From assembly GCA_017962365.1 (NCBI GenBank), contig JAGCVL010000003.1, forward strand, positions 1 through 64,000: 64,000 bases of DNA. The letters run 5' to 3'. The DNA comes from Candidatus Saccharimonadota bacterium (GTDB taxonomy: Bacteria > Patescibacteriota > Saccharimonadia > Saccharimonadales > Saccharimonadaceae). Positions 53,653 to 63,092 of the stretch are shown here, piece after piece. The notes below the pieces were generated by a model. It searched no databases and was not told the origin of the DNA. It saw nothing but the letters and a program-made list of their open reading frames with translations. The number at the start of each line of letters is the position of its first letter. Positions within the stretch are counted from its first letter, which is position 1. Position numbers and translations under genes: made by a program.

Positions 53653-54072
53653 ATGGACGGCGGGGTTGTAACTTTTGTGATCGCCATCGTCATTGTGGCG
53701 GCACTAGTGCTCGTCGCGATGATTTTGACCAAAAAACGTGCGCATAGATTTAATCAGGAAGAATATCAGACAAGATTTCTCAGGATTGAAAACCGCCTAA
53801 ATAAGGAGAATCTGGCGACTTTTTCGCTTTCTATTATTGACGGCGACAAGCTACTGGACAAGGCCTTAATAGAGGCCGGCATACCTGGTAAGACAATGGG
53901 GGACAGGCTGAAAAAGTCTGGCGATAAATTTACAGATATCAACGCAGTGTGGCGAGCACATAAGCTACGCAACATGATTGCGCACGAGGACGGAATGGAA
54001 ATCTCATACCGACAAGCAGCGGGGGCACTCGCGATTTACAAGCAAGCATTAAAGGATTTAGGAGCAATATGA
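53653..54072 (+). CDS. Membrane-anchored protein with an HEPN-like C-terminal motif
   Basis: 139 residues. One N-terminal membrane helix (~5-25), a basic juxtamembrane segment, then a soluble helical domain. Near the C-terminus HKLRNMIAHEDGMEIS has the R-x4-H spacing of HEPN-type RNases and nucleotidyltransferase partners, followed by a helix. Sits between gatA and gatB and overlaps gatB by 4 nt (ATGA), so it is part of the gat operon. Not recognised as a family; a link to tRNA amidation or RNA turnover is only inference. Confidence 0.65.
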   Translation: MDGGVVTFVIAIVIVAALVLVAMILTKKRAHRFNQEEYQTRFLRIENRLNKENLATFSLSIIDGDKLLDKALIEAGIPGKTMGDRLKKSGDKFTDINAVWRAHKLRNMIAHEDGMEISYRQAAGALAIYKQALKDLGAI

Positions 54073-55481
54073 AATACGTACCGACGATTGGAATTGAATG
54101 CCACGTGCAGCTTTGCACAAAAACGAAGCTGTTTTCTGAGGTGGATAACGATGCTAGAGGCAAAGAGCCAAATTCTTGTGTGTCGCCGGTGGATTACGCT
54201 TTGCCGGGGATGCTCCCAAGACTAAACGGTGAAGCAGTGCGCCTAGCTATCCTTGCAGGGCGAGCGATGAACTGTGAAATCAATTCATACTCTAGGTTTG
54301 ACCGAAAACATTATTTCTATCCAGATTCACCAAAGGGGTACCAGATTACGCAGTTTTATCATCCGATTATTGGAGTGGGGTACGTAGAGTTGCCATCTGG
54401 CACTAAAGTCCGGATTGAGCATGCACACCTCGAGGGCGATGCGGGAAAATTGACGCATTTTGACGGATATTCGTTAGTAGATTTGAACCGGGTCGATACG
54501 CCGCTAATTGAGATTGTATCAATGCCAGACATCCACTCGGCAAAAGATGCGCATGACTATTGTAAGGAGTTGTGGCGCCTAATGCGTTACGCCGGAGTGA
54601 CTTATGGCGACCTTTATAATGGCAATATGCGATTTGACGTAAATACGTCATTGGCGCCGGAGGGCTCAGATAAGCTCGGTACTAGGACAGAGGTAAAAAA
54701 CCTAAATTCATTTAGAAGCGTGGAGCGAGCCGTAGAGTATGAAATTGCAAGGCAGACTAAGGTGCTAGAGTCAGGCGAAAAAGTAGTCCAGCAAACCCTA
54801 GGCTGGAGCGATGCGACCGGCAAGACTTCACCGCAGCGGTCTAAGGAAGTAGCAGCGGATTATCGCTATATGCCGGAGCCGGATTTACCGCCAATCAGAT
54901 TATCGAGAGAGTTTATTGAGACTGAATCGGCAAAGTTACCACTGATGCCAGCTAGCTACAGAGCAAAGTTTGGGTCAGTTATACCTACTGATACCCTGGA
55001 AATTTTGCTTGATTACCCAGAACTGATGAGCAGATTAGGAGAAATCGCCCCCCATGCGATTTCGCTAGTTTCTAATCTGTTTACCTCGGTGCTACTAGCA
55101 GAGGAGAAATCGGCGGAATATCTCAATGATTTGCCGACCGCGGCGGAACTTAGCGAACTTGCCGAGATGAATGAGAAAAAGGAGCTATCATCCACTGCGA
55201 CGAAGGAAGTCTTCCTCAGATTATTTGACCCACAGATGAAGGGAAGAGGAGCAAGGCAGATCGCAAAGGAATTAGGGCTAATCCAGGAGAACAACCTTGG
55301 GGCACTAGAGAAAATAGTAGACGTAGTCCTCGCAAAGCCAGAGACTAAAAAAGCCCAAGATGATTTTAGGAATGGCGAGGAAAAGGTGATTGGATTCCTC
55401 GTGGGCCAGGTGATGAAAGAATCTCACGGCAAAGCAAACCCATCCGCCGTGCAAGAGATCTTACGAAAGAAATTAGCCTAA
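54069..55481 (+). CDS. gatB: Glu-tRNA(Gln)/Asp-tRNA(Asn) amidotransferase subunit B
   Basis: 470 residues. Binds the mischarged tRNA and performs the kinase/amidation steps. TIGIECHVQLCTKTKLFS, RKHYFYPDSPKGYQITQF, EDAGK-like EGDAGKLTHF, and the tail domain YqeY-like (KEVFLRLFDPQMKGR...). Normal length. With gatC and gatA it forms the indirect route to Gln-tRNA and/or Asn-tRNA. Confidence 0.96.
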   Translation: MKYVPTIGIECHVQLCTKTKLFSEVDNDARGKEPNSCVSPVDYALPGMLPRLNGEAVRLAILAGRAMNCEINSYSRFDRKHYFYPDSPKGYQITQFYHPIIGVGYVELPSGTKVRIEHAHLEGDAGKLTHFDGYSLVDLNRVDTPLIEIVSMPDIHSAKDAHDYCKELWRLMRYAGVTYGDLYNGNMRFDVNTSLAPEGSDKLGTRTEVKNLNSFRSVERAVEYEIARQTKVLESGEKVVQQTLGWSDATGKTSPQRSKEVAADYRYMPEPDLPPIRLSREFIETESAKLPLMPASYRAKFGSVIPTDTLEILLDYPELMSRLGEIAPHAISLVSNLFTSVLLAEEKSAEYLNDLPTAAELSELAEMNEKKELSSTATKEVFLRLFDPQMKGRGARQIAKELGLIQENNLGALEKIVDVVLAKPETKKAQDDFRNGEEKVIGFLVGQVMKESHGKANPSAVQEILRKKLA

Positions 55482-55505
55482 AAATAGCAAATTATTGCGC
55501 TAACG

Positions 55506-55534
55506 TTGACTTTTTTGGTGTTTTGTGATATAAT
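55506..55534 (+). promoter_or_regulatory. Consensus promoter
   Basis: TTGACT, 17-bp spacer, TATAAT (55529-55534), upstream of the 219-residue gene. The spacer begins TTTTTGGT as in the promoter at 38447. Confidence 0.8.
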
Positions 55535-55583
55535 TAAAGAAGGTCTCGCTACTTTCAAAAAAATTAAAAGGAGGGGGTTATCC

Positions 55584-56243
55584 ATGAGTAAGAGGGACCA
55601 GGAATTTACGAATTTTGATGGTGAAGCAAAAGCTAAAACCATCAAGGGCAACTGGTACGACCAGCACAGCTGGTCACCTGAAGCAAAGCGCACCTTCTTC
55701 CGTGCAGCTCAGGGGCACGACCATGCTCCCGATCTCGGGCGAAAGGAGATGGATGAGGCCATGGCTGAAATTTTGGTCAGTGACCTCTACCTTCTCAGCC
55801 TTCCGGCTGAGGCTCGGACGATTCTGCAGTGCTGCGGGATGGCTGCCCTGAAAGAAGAGGCAATGAAGCTCGCCTATCAGTTTGGAGGATACAATATCCT
55901 CTGCTGGTACGGACGGCTGCCGCGAAGCCTCCGGAAAGGGGCAATCTCCATTGGTAGAGGCTTTCATCTGGTGAAGGCCGAGACCGGGATGCCGCTTCGG
56001 GAGTTCCTGTATTTTACAAAATTCCTTAGCTCTACGACGGCTTTAACCAAAGCGGACGCTTCTATCCTGCAAGAATGGTCCGGAATGCCTCAGGATAGGA
56101 TGTGTGACTTTGTCCACGTCCTGCTTAGCTACCTGCAGGAGTTCCTGCGCCAGCAACACGATGCCGCCGCGCAACACAATGCCGCCGCGCAACACGAAAC
56201 CAAGGTCATGCAGATCACTGTGATCCACATAACCTTGGGTTAA
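55584..56243 (+). CDS. Hypothetical protein with a short C-terminal AAAQH repeat
   Basis: 219 residues, unrecognised. Soluble, helical, with GC-rich, enterobacterial-like codon use unlike its neighbours. HDAAAQHNAAAQHET near the C-terminus comes from a 15-bp tandem DNA repeat (56158-56187). The start at 55584 follows GGAGGGGG and a strong promoter. Monocistronic, with its own terminator. Similar layout to the unknown genes at 1693, 58580 and 59312. Function unknown. Confidence 0.65.
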   Translation: MSKRDQEFTNFDGEAKAKTIKGNWYDQHSWSPEAKRTFFRAAQGHDHAPDLGRKEMDEAMAEILVSDLYLLSLPAEARTILQCCGMAALKEEAMKLAYQFGGYNILCWYGRLPRSLRKGAISIGRGFHLVKAETGMPLREFLYFTKFLSSTTALTKADASILQEWSGMPQDRMCDFVHVLLSYLQEFLRQQHDAAAQHNAAAQHETKVMQITVIHITLG

Positions 56244-56250
56244 CACCCCC

Positions 56251-56281
56251 GCCCTGGGCCTAAAAGCCCGGGGCATTTTTT
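56251..56281 (+). terminator. Terminator
   Basis: GCCCTGGGC / GCCCGGGGC stem (one G-T pair) with a 6-nt loop, then ATTTTTT. Confidence 0.85.
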
Positions 56282-56376
56282 ATGTATTTTTTAATTTTTA
56301 TGATATAATAGTAAAAATATGTCTTTTTGAGCGTGGAACTTAAGGACTTATAATAATAATTTTAATAAAGGAGCGT

Positions 56377-58476
56377 ATGGCTACTGAGATAAACGACCTG
56401 GCTAAGTTGCGAAATATTGGTATTATTGCGCATATTGACGCCGGCAAGACGACGACCTCGGAAGCGATTCTATATCGCACAGGTCTTAAACACAAAATTG
56501 ACCTAGTAAAGGGCGGCACCGGTGGTGCTGATACCGACTGGATGGAGCAGGAAAAGGAACGTGGTATCACGATTACCTCAGCTGCTGTGACGGTTTACTG
56601 GAAAAATCATCAAATCAACATTATCGATACCCCGGGGCACATCGACTTTACCGCTGAGGTGGAGCGCTCGCTTCGCGTGCTAGATGGCGCAGTGGTGGTA
56701 TTTGATGGTAAAATGGGCGTCGAGGCACAGTCTGAGACGGTGTGGCGCCAGGCAACCAAGTACGGAATTCCACGCATTTGTTTTGTAAATAAAATCAACC
56801 AAATCGGTGGCGATTTCTATAAGTCGCTCGATTCAATCCACAAGCGTTTGTCTAAAAACGCAGTGGCGATTCATTTGCCAATTGGTTTTGAAAAGGATAT
56901 CTGTGGCGTAGTAGACCTCGTAGATATGAAGGCTTACACCTATAAAGATTACGCTGACCACGAGCTAACCGTGGGCGAAATTCCAGCCGACATGCTTGAG
57001 AAGGCCAAGAATGCTCGTTCGATGCTCGTAGAAGAGGCTGTGCAAGCCGATGAGGCTTTGATGGATAAGTATTTCTCTCAGGGCGAAGAGGCTATCACTG
57101 AGGTGGAGCTCAAAGCTGCACTTAGAAAGCGCGTGCTCGACGGTGATTTCTTCTTAGTGACTGGTGGCGATGGTCGTGGCGTGATCGTAGAAAAAGTTCT
57201 CGACCTCATGACTGACTATTTGCCATCTCCGCTTGACCGTGACCAAGGTCAGACCGTTGGTACCGATCCAAAGACTGGCGATCAGATCGTGCGTAAGGCT
57301 GAAAATTCCGAGCCACTCACCGCTCTCGCATTTAAGATTGCTACTGACCCATTTGTGGGTAAACTTATCTTTATCCGCGTGTACGCTGGCACCCTCAGGT
57401 CCGGTGATACCGTGATGAATGCCACGACTGGCGACAAAGAGCGCATTGGCCGCTTGGTGCGTATGCACGCAAACGACCGGAAAGAGATTTCTGAAATCAA
57501 AGCCGGCGATATCGCGGCAGTGGTAGGACTTAAAAACTGTACTACCGGTACGACGATTTGTAATCCAGCACATCCGATTCTTCTAGAGTCGATTGACTTC
57601 CCAGATCCACCGGTATCGATTGCCGTGGAACCAAAGACTAAGGCCGACCAGGAAAAAATGGGTCTCGGGCTTTCTAAGCTCGCCGAAGAAGATCCGACTT
57701 TCCGCGTTCATACCGATGAAGAAACCGGTCAGACCATTATTTCTGGTATGGGTGAGCTTCACCTTGAGATTATTATTGACCGCTTGAAACGCGAGCACGG
57801 CGTAGAAGCCAACACTGGTGCACCGCAAGTTGCATACCGAGAGACGATTCGTGGCACCGCCGAGGCGCAAGGTAAACACATCAAGCAATCTGGTGGTCGT
57901 GGTCAGTACGGTGACGTTTGGGTCAAGTTTGAGCCAAACGAGCCGGGTAAGGGCTTTGAGTTTATCGATATGATTAAGGGTGGCGTGGTTCCACAAGAGT
58001 ACCGCAAGCCAGTCCAGAAGGGTATCGAAGACACTTTGGCTGGTGGTGTGATTGCCGGCTACCCAGTAGTGGATGTCAAAGCTACGCTCTATGATGGTTC
58101 TTACCACGACGTAGACTCGTCCGAGCTCGCCTTCACCCTCGCCGGTGCTTTGGCAACTCGCGAAGGTATCAAAAAAGCGAACCCAGTCTTACTTGAGCCT
58201 GTGATGAAGCTTGAAATTACCACCCCAGAAGATTTCATGGGTGACGTAATCGGCGATATCAACTCAAGGCGTGGTCGCATCGACGAAATGGAAGATTTGA
58301 ACGGTGGCGCAAAGCTAATCAAGGCTTTCTGTCCTTTGGCCAACCTATTTGGTTACACTGGCGACCTACGCGGTATGACCCAAGGTCGTGCAGCATCTTC
58401 GATGGAGCTCTTTGCTTACGAGGAAGTTCCACCTAACGTAGCTCAAGAGATTATTGAGAAGAGAAATTCGAAATAA
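56377..58476 (+). CDS. fusA: Elongation factor G
   Basis: 699 residues, normal. GTPase driving translocation. G1 [17 protein letters not shown]2/switch in [15 protein letters not shown]3 [13 protein letters not shown]4 NKIN (usual NKMD, here VNKINQIGG), and the C-terminal [17 protein letters not shown]. Ala/Gly-rich highly expressed codon use. AAAGGAG ribosome site. Separated from rpsL-rpsG and joined to tuf only across two unrelated minus-strand genes. Confidence 0.97.
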   Translation: MATEINDLAKLRNIGIIAHIDAGKTTTSEAILYRTGLKHKIDLVKGGTGGADTDWMEQEKERGITITSAAVTVYWKNHQINIIDTPGHIDFTAEVERSLRVLDGAVVVFDGKMGVEAQSETVWRQATKYGIPRICFVNKINQIGGDFYKSLDSIHKRLSKNAVAIHLPIGFEKDICGVVDLVDMKAYTYKDYADHELTVGEIPADMLEKAKNARSMLVEEAVQADEALMDKYFSQGEEAITEVELKAALRKRVLDGDFFLVTGGDGRGVIVEKVLDLMTDYLPSPLDRDQGQTVGTDPKTGDQIVRKAENSEPLTALAFKIATDPFVGKLIFIRVYAGTLRSGDTVMNATTGDKERIGRLVRMHANDRKEISEIKAGDIAAVVGLKNCTTGTTICNPAHPILLESIDFPDPPVSIAVEPKTKADQEKMGLGLSKLAEEDPTFRVHTDEETGQTIISGMGELHLEIIIDRLKREHGVEANTGAPQVAYRETIRGTAEAQGKHIKQSGGRGQYGDVWVKFEPNEPGKGFEFIDMIKGGVVPQEYRKPVQKGIEDTLAGGVIAGYPVVDVKATLYDGSYHDVDSSELAFTLAGALATREGIKKANPVLLEPVMKLEITTPEDFMGDVIGDINSRRGRIDEMEDLNGGAKLIKAFCPLANLFGYTGDLRGMTQGRAASSMELFAYEEVPPNVAQEIIEKRNSK

Positions 58477-58488
58477 TCCCGTTCTAGT

Positions 58489-58519
58489 AAAATAGCCAGG
58501 GAATTACCCTGGCTATTTT
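58489..58519 (+). terminator. Terminator after fusA
   Basis: Perfect 13-bp stem AAAATAGCCAGGG / CCCTGGCTATTTT with a 5-nt loop. Confidence 0.85.
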
Positions 58520-58540
58520 GATCTACTATTCATCGGTACG

Positions 58541-58570
58541 AAAAATCCCCCGGTTTTTAAGCCGGGGGAT
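58541..58570 (-). terminator. Terminator of the minus-strand gene at 58580
   Basis: ATCCCCCGG / CCGGGGGAT stem; on the minus strand TTTTTC follows. Confidence 0.8.
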
Positions 58571-58579
58571 TAAGGTGCT

Positions 58580-59176
58580 TTACATGGTGACGGATGCCAC
58601 CACGGACATAGGGATGAACACGGCCCAGAAATCGTTGCCGATTTCGAGCATGTCCCAATTCTTCGTACCAGCAAACCAATTCAAAGGCTTGTTGGCATAA
58701 AGCATAACAAAGTTGGCATGCTCCGGGTCGCCAGCAATCTCAAACACTATACTAGTGTTCCTGTCATTGTGCCGGATGTCGCCGGCAATGACACCATAAT
58801 TGGTATCGATGTTGCCGAATACACCGCGGCCCATGTCGGAAATTTCTTTCACGACACGGCGAGCGAGGCGCCGATAGACGTGCGGGTTGGCCGCGTCGTC
58901 ATTGACGGCACAGTCTCCGACCTCTTCAAGGGGCCAGTGGACCTTGCCATCCGCGACGAACTTGCGCACGCCTTTGATGGCAAAAGTCACCGGGCGCTCC
59001 CTTCCATTGGAGAAATGCGTGGAGTACGGCGTCAGAACGCCCTCAGCGCGCAGGTCGTAGCCCTCTCCGTCATCCAGGACGTCAAACCGGCCCCAATAGC
59101 GGGCCATGACTTCCTCCTTTGTGGCGGGTTCGGAAGATGTGCCATTTACAAAAATGTCTTTTAAGTTTCGCTGCAT
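58580..59176 (-). CDS. Hypothetical protein, paralogue of the gene at 59312
   Basis: 198 residues, unrecognised, soluble. The C-terminal half aligns with its neighbour: TNYGVIAGDIR, FEIAGDPEHANFVMLY, IGNDFWAVFIPMSVV. The N-terminal half is divergent but both contain a PLEEV/PLKEV segment near the middle. Codon use is GC-richer than the flanking genes. Start at 59176 after AAGGGGGATTAGAAA. Promoter TTGACT-17-TATAAT (59266-59238) and a leader hairpin TAGCCTA / TAGGCTA (59204-59230). Function unknown. Confidence 0.7.
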   Translation of the reverse strand: MQRNLKDIFVNGTSSEPATKEEVMARYWGRFDVLDDGEGYDLRAEGVLTPYSTHFSNGRERPVTFAIKGVRKFVADGKVHWPLEEVGDCAVNDDAANPHVYRRLARRVVKEISDMGRGVFGNIDTNYGVIAGDIRHNDRNTSIVFEIAGDPEHANFVMLYANKPLNWFAGTKNWDMLEIGNDFWAVFIPMSVVASVTM

Positions 59177-59203
59177 TTTCTAATCCCCCTTAGGATAATT
59201 TTT

Positions 59204-59266
59204 TAGCCTAAGCATGCAGAACCTAGGCTATCTTTCTATTATAACATACTTATGTAAAAAAGTCAA
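59204..59266 (-). promoter_or_regulatory. Promoter and leader hairpin of the 198-residue gene
   Basis: TTGACT (59266-59261), 17 bp, TATAAT (59243-59238) on the minus strand, then the 7-bp stem TAGCCTA / TAGGCTA (59230-59204) before a GGGGG ribosome site. Confidence 0.7.
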
Positions 59267-59283
59267 CCGCCTCTGCATTTTAA

Positions 59284-59307
59284 AGCCCTCGACTATCGCC
59301 GAGGGCT
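59284..59307 (-). terminator. Terminator of the gene at 59312
   Basis: AGCCCTCG / CGAGGGCT hairpin with an 8-nt loop; followed on the minus strand by TTTAAAA, a weak T-run. Confidence 0.6.
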
Positions 59308-59311
59308 ATTA

Positions 59312-59878
59312 TTAGAAGACGTTCTTTACCACGAGATAGAATGGTAACATTACCATCCAGATACTATCGCCAACCTGTACGACGGTGCGACTCTCTACGA
59401 TGCCAGAAAACTCTGGCCTCTTATCGGAATAGAACATGACAAAATTGATGCCATGGTGACCGGTGGCAACTTTGAAAACTGGGTCACCAGTAGTGGTGTC
59501 GCAGCGTAAATCACCGGCAACGGCGCCATAGTTAGCGTCATCAACTCCCAACAAATGAGCGATGACCGACGCAACGTCGGAGTGTTCGTTGATTCCTTCG
59601 ATTACTTCTTTGAGCGGGTAATGACCTCTGGTCATCCGAACGGTCGGCAGAAGCATCGTGAACTTGGTGCGGCGCAGCGGCCGATCCTCTATAGCGCACA
59701 TCGTGAACTTTCCGTCGGCGCAGAGGGCAAAAGAATTGGCATCTCTTTTTTCTACCGAGAAGACGGGGCTATACTGAGATTGCAGCTCGTCCAGCCCGAC
59801 CGGACGATCGGAGAAGGGTTTCTCGCTTAAAACAACATCTTTTAAGGTTCTGGTGTCTACTTTCACACTAGACATCAT
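59312..59878 (-). CDS. Hypothetical protein, paralogue of the gene at 58580
   Basis: 188 residues, unrecognised, soluble. Shares ANYGAVAGDLR, FKVATGHHGINFVMFY and VGDSIWMVMLPFYLV with its neighbour at matching positions, so the two arose by duplication and then diverged. Start ATGATG at 59878 with GGGGG 5 nt upstream. The leader has the hairpin CCTGAGCA / TGCTCGGG. -35 TTGACG and -10 TAAGAT are possible. Sits between its sister and tuf, all three with separate promoters. Confidence 0.7.
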   Translation of the reverse strand: MMSSVKVDTRTLKDVVLSEKPFSDRPVGLDELQSQYSPVFSVEKRDANSFALCADGKFTMCAIEDRPLRRTKFTMLLPTVRMTRGHYPLKEVIEGINEHSDVASVIAHLLGVDDANYGAVAGDLRCDTTTGDPVFKVATGHHGINFVMFYSDKRPEFSGIVESRTVVQVGDSIWMVMLPFYLVVKNVF

Positions 59879-59995
59879 CTATACCCCCAAATTAATATTC
59901 CCGAGCAAAATGCTCAGGTGTTAATATCTTATCACTATTTGACATTTTCGTCAAGGTCCTACGCTAAATTTTGGTATTGATTTTCGAAAAACCCC

Positions 59996-60067
59996 TTGAC
60001 CTTTGGCGTAAAATAGTCTAAAATAGTAACGTAGAGATTTGGAGCTGGTTTTTATTAGCGCTCCAAA
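59996..60067 (+). promoter_or_regulatory. tuf promoter and leader hairpin
   Basis: TTGACC (59996-60001), 17 bp, TAAAAT (60019-60024), then an 8-bp perfect stem TTTGGAGC / GCTCCAAA (60038-60045, 60060-60067) before AAAAGGAG. Confidence 0.8.
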
Positions 60068-60093
60068 CGTAAATAAAATTAAAAGGAGAATGA

Positions 60094-61278
60094 ATGGCAA
60101 ATTTTGACCGTTCCAAGCCGCATATCAATGTCGGCACCATGGGTCACGTCGACCATGGTAAAACTACTTTAACCGCTGCTATCACTACGGTGCTCTCGAA
60201 GAGACTTCCATCTGAGGTGAATAAGCCAGTGGCCTATGACCAAATCGATAACGCGCCTGAGGAAAAGGCTCGTGGTATTACCATCGCGACCTCTCACCAG
60301 GAATACGAATCTGAAAAGCGTCACTATGCACACGTCGATATGCCAGGTCACGCAGACTACATTAAGAACATGATTACCGGCGCTGCACAGGTAGATGGTG
60401 CTATCCTCGTGGTGGCTGCGAACGATGGTCCGCTTCCACAGACCCGCGAGCACGTACTTCTTGCTCACCAGGTGAACGTACCAAAGATCATCGTCTTCCT
60501 TAACAAGATGGACCTTGCTGACCCAGAGCTCGTCGAGCTCGTCGAGATGGACGTCCGCGACCTTCTCAACAAGTACGGCTTTGATGGCGACAACGCGCCA
60601 ATCATCAAGGGTTCTGCTACTAAGGCTCTTGAGGGCGACAAAGAAAACGAAGACGCTATCATGGAGCTCGTCAAGGCTATGGATGAATACTTTGACATTC
60701 CAGAGCACGATCTTGACAAACCATTCCTAATGCCAATCGAGGATGTCTTCTCGATCAAGGGTCGTGGTACGGTTGCTACTGGTCGTATCGAGCAGGGCGT
60801 CGTCAAGTTGAACGACGAAGTTGAAATCGTCGGTCTCCGCGACACTCAGAAGTCGGTTGTGACTGGTATCGAGGCCTTCCACAAGACCTTGGATCAGGGT
60901 CAAGCTGGCGACAACGCTGGTCTTCTTCTCCGCGGTATTGAGCGTGATCAGATCGAGCGTGGTCAGGTAATTGCAAAGCCTGGTACGATTACTCCGCACA
61001 CTGAGTTTGAGGCACAGGTTTATATCTTGAAGAAAGAGGAAGGTGGTCGCCACACTCCATTCTCCAAGGGCTACAAGCCACAGTTCTACTTCCGCACCAC
61101 CGATGTGACTGGTGAAGTTGAGCTTCCAGCTGACAAGGAAATCGTCATGCCTGGCGATCAGGTGACCTTCAACGTTAAGCTGCTTGCTCCTGTCGCTATG
61201 AACAACAACGACCGCTTCGCTATCCGTGAAGGTGGCAAGACCGTTGGTTCTGGTGTTATCACTAAGGTTATAAAGTAG
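60094..61278 (+). CDS. tuf: Elongation factor Tu
   Basis: 394 residues, normal. Delivers aminoacyl-tRNA. [47 protein letters not shown], and [15 protein letters not shown] in domain III. Strong codon bias. In this genome the gene follows two unrelated minus-strand genes rather than fusA directly. Ends at a clear terminator. Confidence 0.98.
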   Translation: MANFDRSKPHINVGTMGHVDHGKTTLTAAITTVLSKRLPSEVNKPVAYDQIDNAPEEKARGITIATSHQEYESEKRHYAHVDMPGHADYIKNMITGAAQVDGAILVVAANDGPLPQTREHVLLAHQVNVPKIIVFLNKMDLADPELVELVEMDVRDLLNKYGFDGDNAPIIKGSATKALEGDKENEDAIMELVKAMDEYFDIPEHDLDKPFLMPIEDVFSIKGRGTVATGRIEQGVVKLNDEVEIVGLRDTQKSVVTGIEAFHKTLDQGQAGDNAGLLLRGIERDQIERGQVIAKPGTITPHTEFEAQVYILKKEEGGRHTPFSKGYKPQFYFRTTDVTGEVELPADKEIVMPGDQVTFNVKLLAPVAMNNNDRFAIREGGKTVGSGVITKVIK

Positions 61279-61290
61279 TTAGATACGCTT

Positions 61291-61320
61291 AAAATCCCTC
61301 CTTTACAGGAGGGATTTTTT
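61291..61320 (+). terminator. Terminator of tuf
   Basis: AAATCCCTCC / GGAGGGATTT with a 6-nt loop and TTTTTT; TATAAT for rpsJ follows at 61325-61330. Confidence 0.9.
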
Positions 61321-61405
61321 GTGATATAATCTGAAGATAACAAATATTAATTATCAAATCTGAAAAACTAATGTCTTAGAGGTTATCAGATAAAGAAAGG
61401 AAAGC

Positions 61406-61744
61406 ATGGCAGAAGCAAAGAAAGAAGCCAAAAAAGCTGAGGGTCTGACCATCCGCATCCGCCTAAAGGCGTATGATCACCGGGTAATAGACCAGAGCGC
61501 AAAGCAAATCGTAGACACCGCAATCCGGACCGGCGCCAGGGTATCTGGGCCAATCCCCCTACCAACCAAGCGGTCTACTTTTACCGTAGTGAAGTCGCCA
61601 CACGTCTACAAGACCGGTGGTGAGGCTTTCGAAATGAAAGTTCACAAGCGCCTAATTGACATCTCAAATGCTACCCCGAAGACGATTGAAAGTTTGCAAA
61701 ATCTTTCACTCCCAGCGGGTGTCGATGCAGAAATCAGAATGTAA
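61406..61744 (+). CDS. rpsJ: 30S ribosomal protein S10, with an N-terminal extension
   Basis: 112 residues. Core [42 protein letters not shown] and the C-terminal DAEIRM are typical. About 13 extra Lys/Glu/Ala residues precede the core. Unlike most bacteria it is not followed by rplC and the S10 operon but by a terminator and an unrelated gene. It has its own TATAAT (61325-61330) and AAAGGAA. Confidence 0.96.
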   Translation: MAEAKKEAKKAEGLTIRIRLKAYDHRVIDQSAKQIVDTAIRTGARVSGPIPLPTKRSTFTVVKSPHVYKTGGEAFEMKVHKRLIDISNATPKTIESLQNLSLPAGVDAEIRM

Positions 61745-61750
61745 GACATT

Positions 61751-61785
61751 TAAAAATCCCCCGGTTAAAGATCGGGGGATTTTTT
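61751..61785. terminator. Bidirectional terminator rpsJ / manC-like
   Basis: AAATCCCCCG / CGGGGGATTT with a 9-nt loop; A-run on the left and T-run on the right serve both strands. Confidence 0.85.
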
Positions 61786-61797
61786 GGAGACTAGGGT

Positions 61798-62979
61798 TTA
61801 GACCGTGCGGTCGATGGGCTGAGAAACAATTGCGACGAGTCTACCGTCAGCTCTACGTTCGACATAGACGACGTAGTTTTTGACGCCGACGAAGCCCGCA
61901 ATCAGTTCTTTTGAGATGTTTGAGTGAAGCACGATGTTGTTTCGTGCACCCATCGAGAAGTCCTCAGTGAGGATATCTTGATGCTTCAAGTAATCCTCGG
62001 CGAGGAGCTTGATTTTTTGACTTTCAGCCCGTTTTGCGATTACGATAATCGGGCGCTCGCCAATGACTGTGAAGACCACAGCGTCGTCTTCGCAGCCGCT
62101 AGCGTGGAGTTCCATGCCTTCACTGGCATAAAATAAGCTGCGCCGACAGTCAGAGCGTTCGATAATGCCACCACCGAGGCTGGCATTTTTATGATTGGGA
62201 GTTTTGGCGGAAATCGCATAGAGCGAATCCAGCGTGCCACAATCATACCATCTGAAAGTGCCAACAGCGATTTTCAGATTGCCAATTTTCGCCATGAAGG
62301 CGTCTGTGCTGATGCCGGCGTACGCTTCGTGCGGATAAAATTTCTCGCAGATGAGTTTTGCGGGCCAGACATTGATGCCAGTATTGCAAGCGGAGTTGCC
62401 GCTACGCATGATAGCATCTGCAATGTGGCGCTCGGGTTTTTCGACAAAGCTGTTTACGGTGTGGTAAAATCCATCTTCTTTGTCGTAGATAGCATGACCA
62501 CACCCCATGGCGGTGACAATGTCACCGATTTTGACGCCCACGATCACTGCGTCGCCTTGGCTGGCGCCAGTGACAGCGGTTTCGATAGTGTCGGCAAAGC
62601 CTTCACCGGAGATGTACTGATCCGACGGCGTATTAATAACGATGCCGTCCGGGTCAATATCGCGGACGAATTCCGCTGCACGAATCATGTTGACGGGATA
62701 TCCCAACTTCGGATCAAGCTGGATGATATTCTGAGACAAAATGCCGCGCGGCAGGCACTGTTCCATGGCCAGAGCTTTTTGCCCCGGCGAGGTTACCGTG
62801 ATAATGATTTGCGTGGGTTTGACGCCAATTGCTTTGAAGTTTTCGATGGTTTTCTGGATGAACGTATTTTTATCATCCAGTTGACAGAATTGCTTTGGGC
62901 AATCGGGGTGGCTGATGGGGAAAAGGCGTGTACCTTGCCCACCAGCGATTACCGCTACCCACAGATGCCTTGGGTCCAT
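61798..62979 (-). CDS. Mannose-1-phosphate guanylyltransferase (ManC/GMP-like)
   Basis: 393 residues. Makes GDP-mannose from mannose-1-P and GTP. Nucleotidyltransferase signature AVIAGGQGTRLFPISHPDCPKQF (written here in part: GGQGTRLFP, CPKQF), INTPSDQYI, and CNTGINVWP. After ~residue 270 a beta-rich domain replaces the isomerase part of bifunctional enzymes, so it is a single-function type. GC-rich codon use. Good AGGAGG site. Divergent from the Mur-ligase gene. Which nucleotide sugar is made (GDP-mannose or another) is not certain. Confidence 0.82.
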   Translation of the reverse strand: MDPRHLWVAVIAGGQGTRLFPISHPDCPKQFCQLDDKNTFIQKTIENFKAIGVKPTQIIITVTSPGQKALAMEQCLPRGILSQNIIQLDPKLGYPVNMIRAAEFVRDIDPDGIVINTPSDQYISGEGFADTIETAVTGASQGDAVIVGVKIGDIVTAMGCGHAIYDKEDGFYHTVNSFVEKPERHIADAIMRSGNSACNTGINVWPAKLICEKFYPHEAYAGISTDAFMAKIGNLKIAVGTFRWYDCGTLDSLYAISAKTPNHKNASLGGGIIERSDCRRSLFYASEGMELHASGCEDDAVVFTVIGERPIIVIAKRAESQKIKLLAEDYLKHQDILTEDFSMGARNNIVLHSNISKELIAGFVGVKNYVVYVERRADGRLVAIVSQPIDRTV

Positions 62980-63017
62980 AGTATCGCCTCCTAGTCTAAA
63001 TTTTCAAAGTACGTAAA

Positions 63018-63072
63018 AGATGCCCTAAAAGGCATCTCCTTTAATTATATCACATTTTGCGTATTTTTGCAA
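63018..63072 (-). promoter_or_regulatory. Promoter and leader hairpin of the ManC-like gene
   Basis: TTGCAA (63072-63067), 17 bp, TATAAT (63049-63044) on the minus strand; 7-bp stem AGATGCC / GGCATCT (63018-63037) in the leader. Divergent TATAAT for the plus-strand gene lies 8 bp away at 63080-63085. Confidence 0.7.
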
Positions 63073-63092
63073 TATGAGATATAATAGATGTC

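Noticed and set aside
57583-58107. 174-residue minus-strand ORF inside fusA
   Set aside because: Antisense to conserved EF-G domains; caused by strong codon bias on the coding strand. The same applies to 60169-60708 inside tuf and 7976-8545 inside gap.
62191-62994. 267-residue plus-strand ORF opposite the ManC-like gene
   Set aside because: It is an antisense shadow of a clear GC-rich gene, has no ribosome site and resembles nothing.
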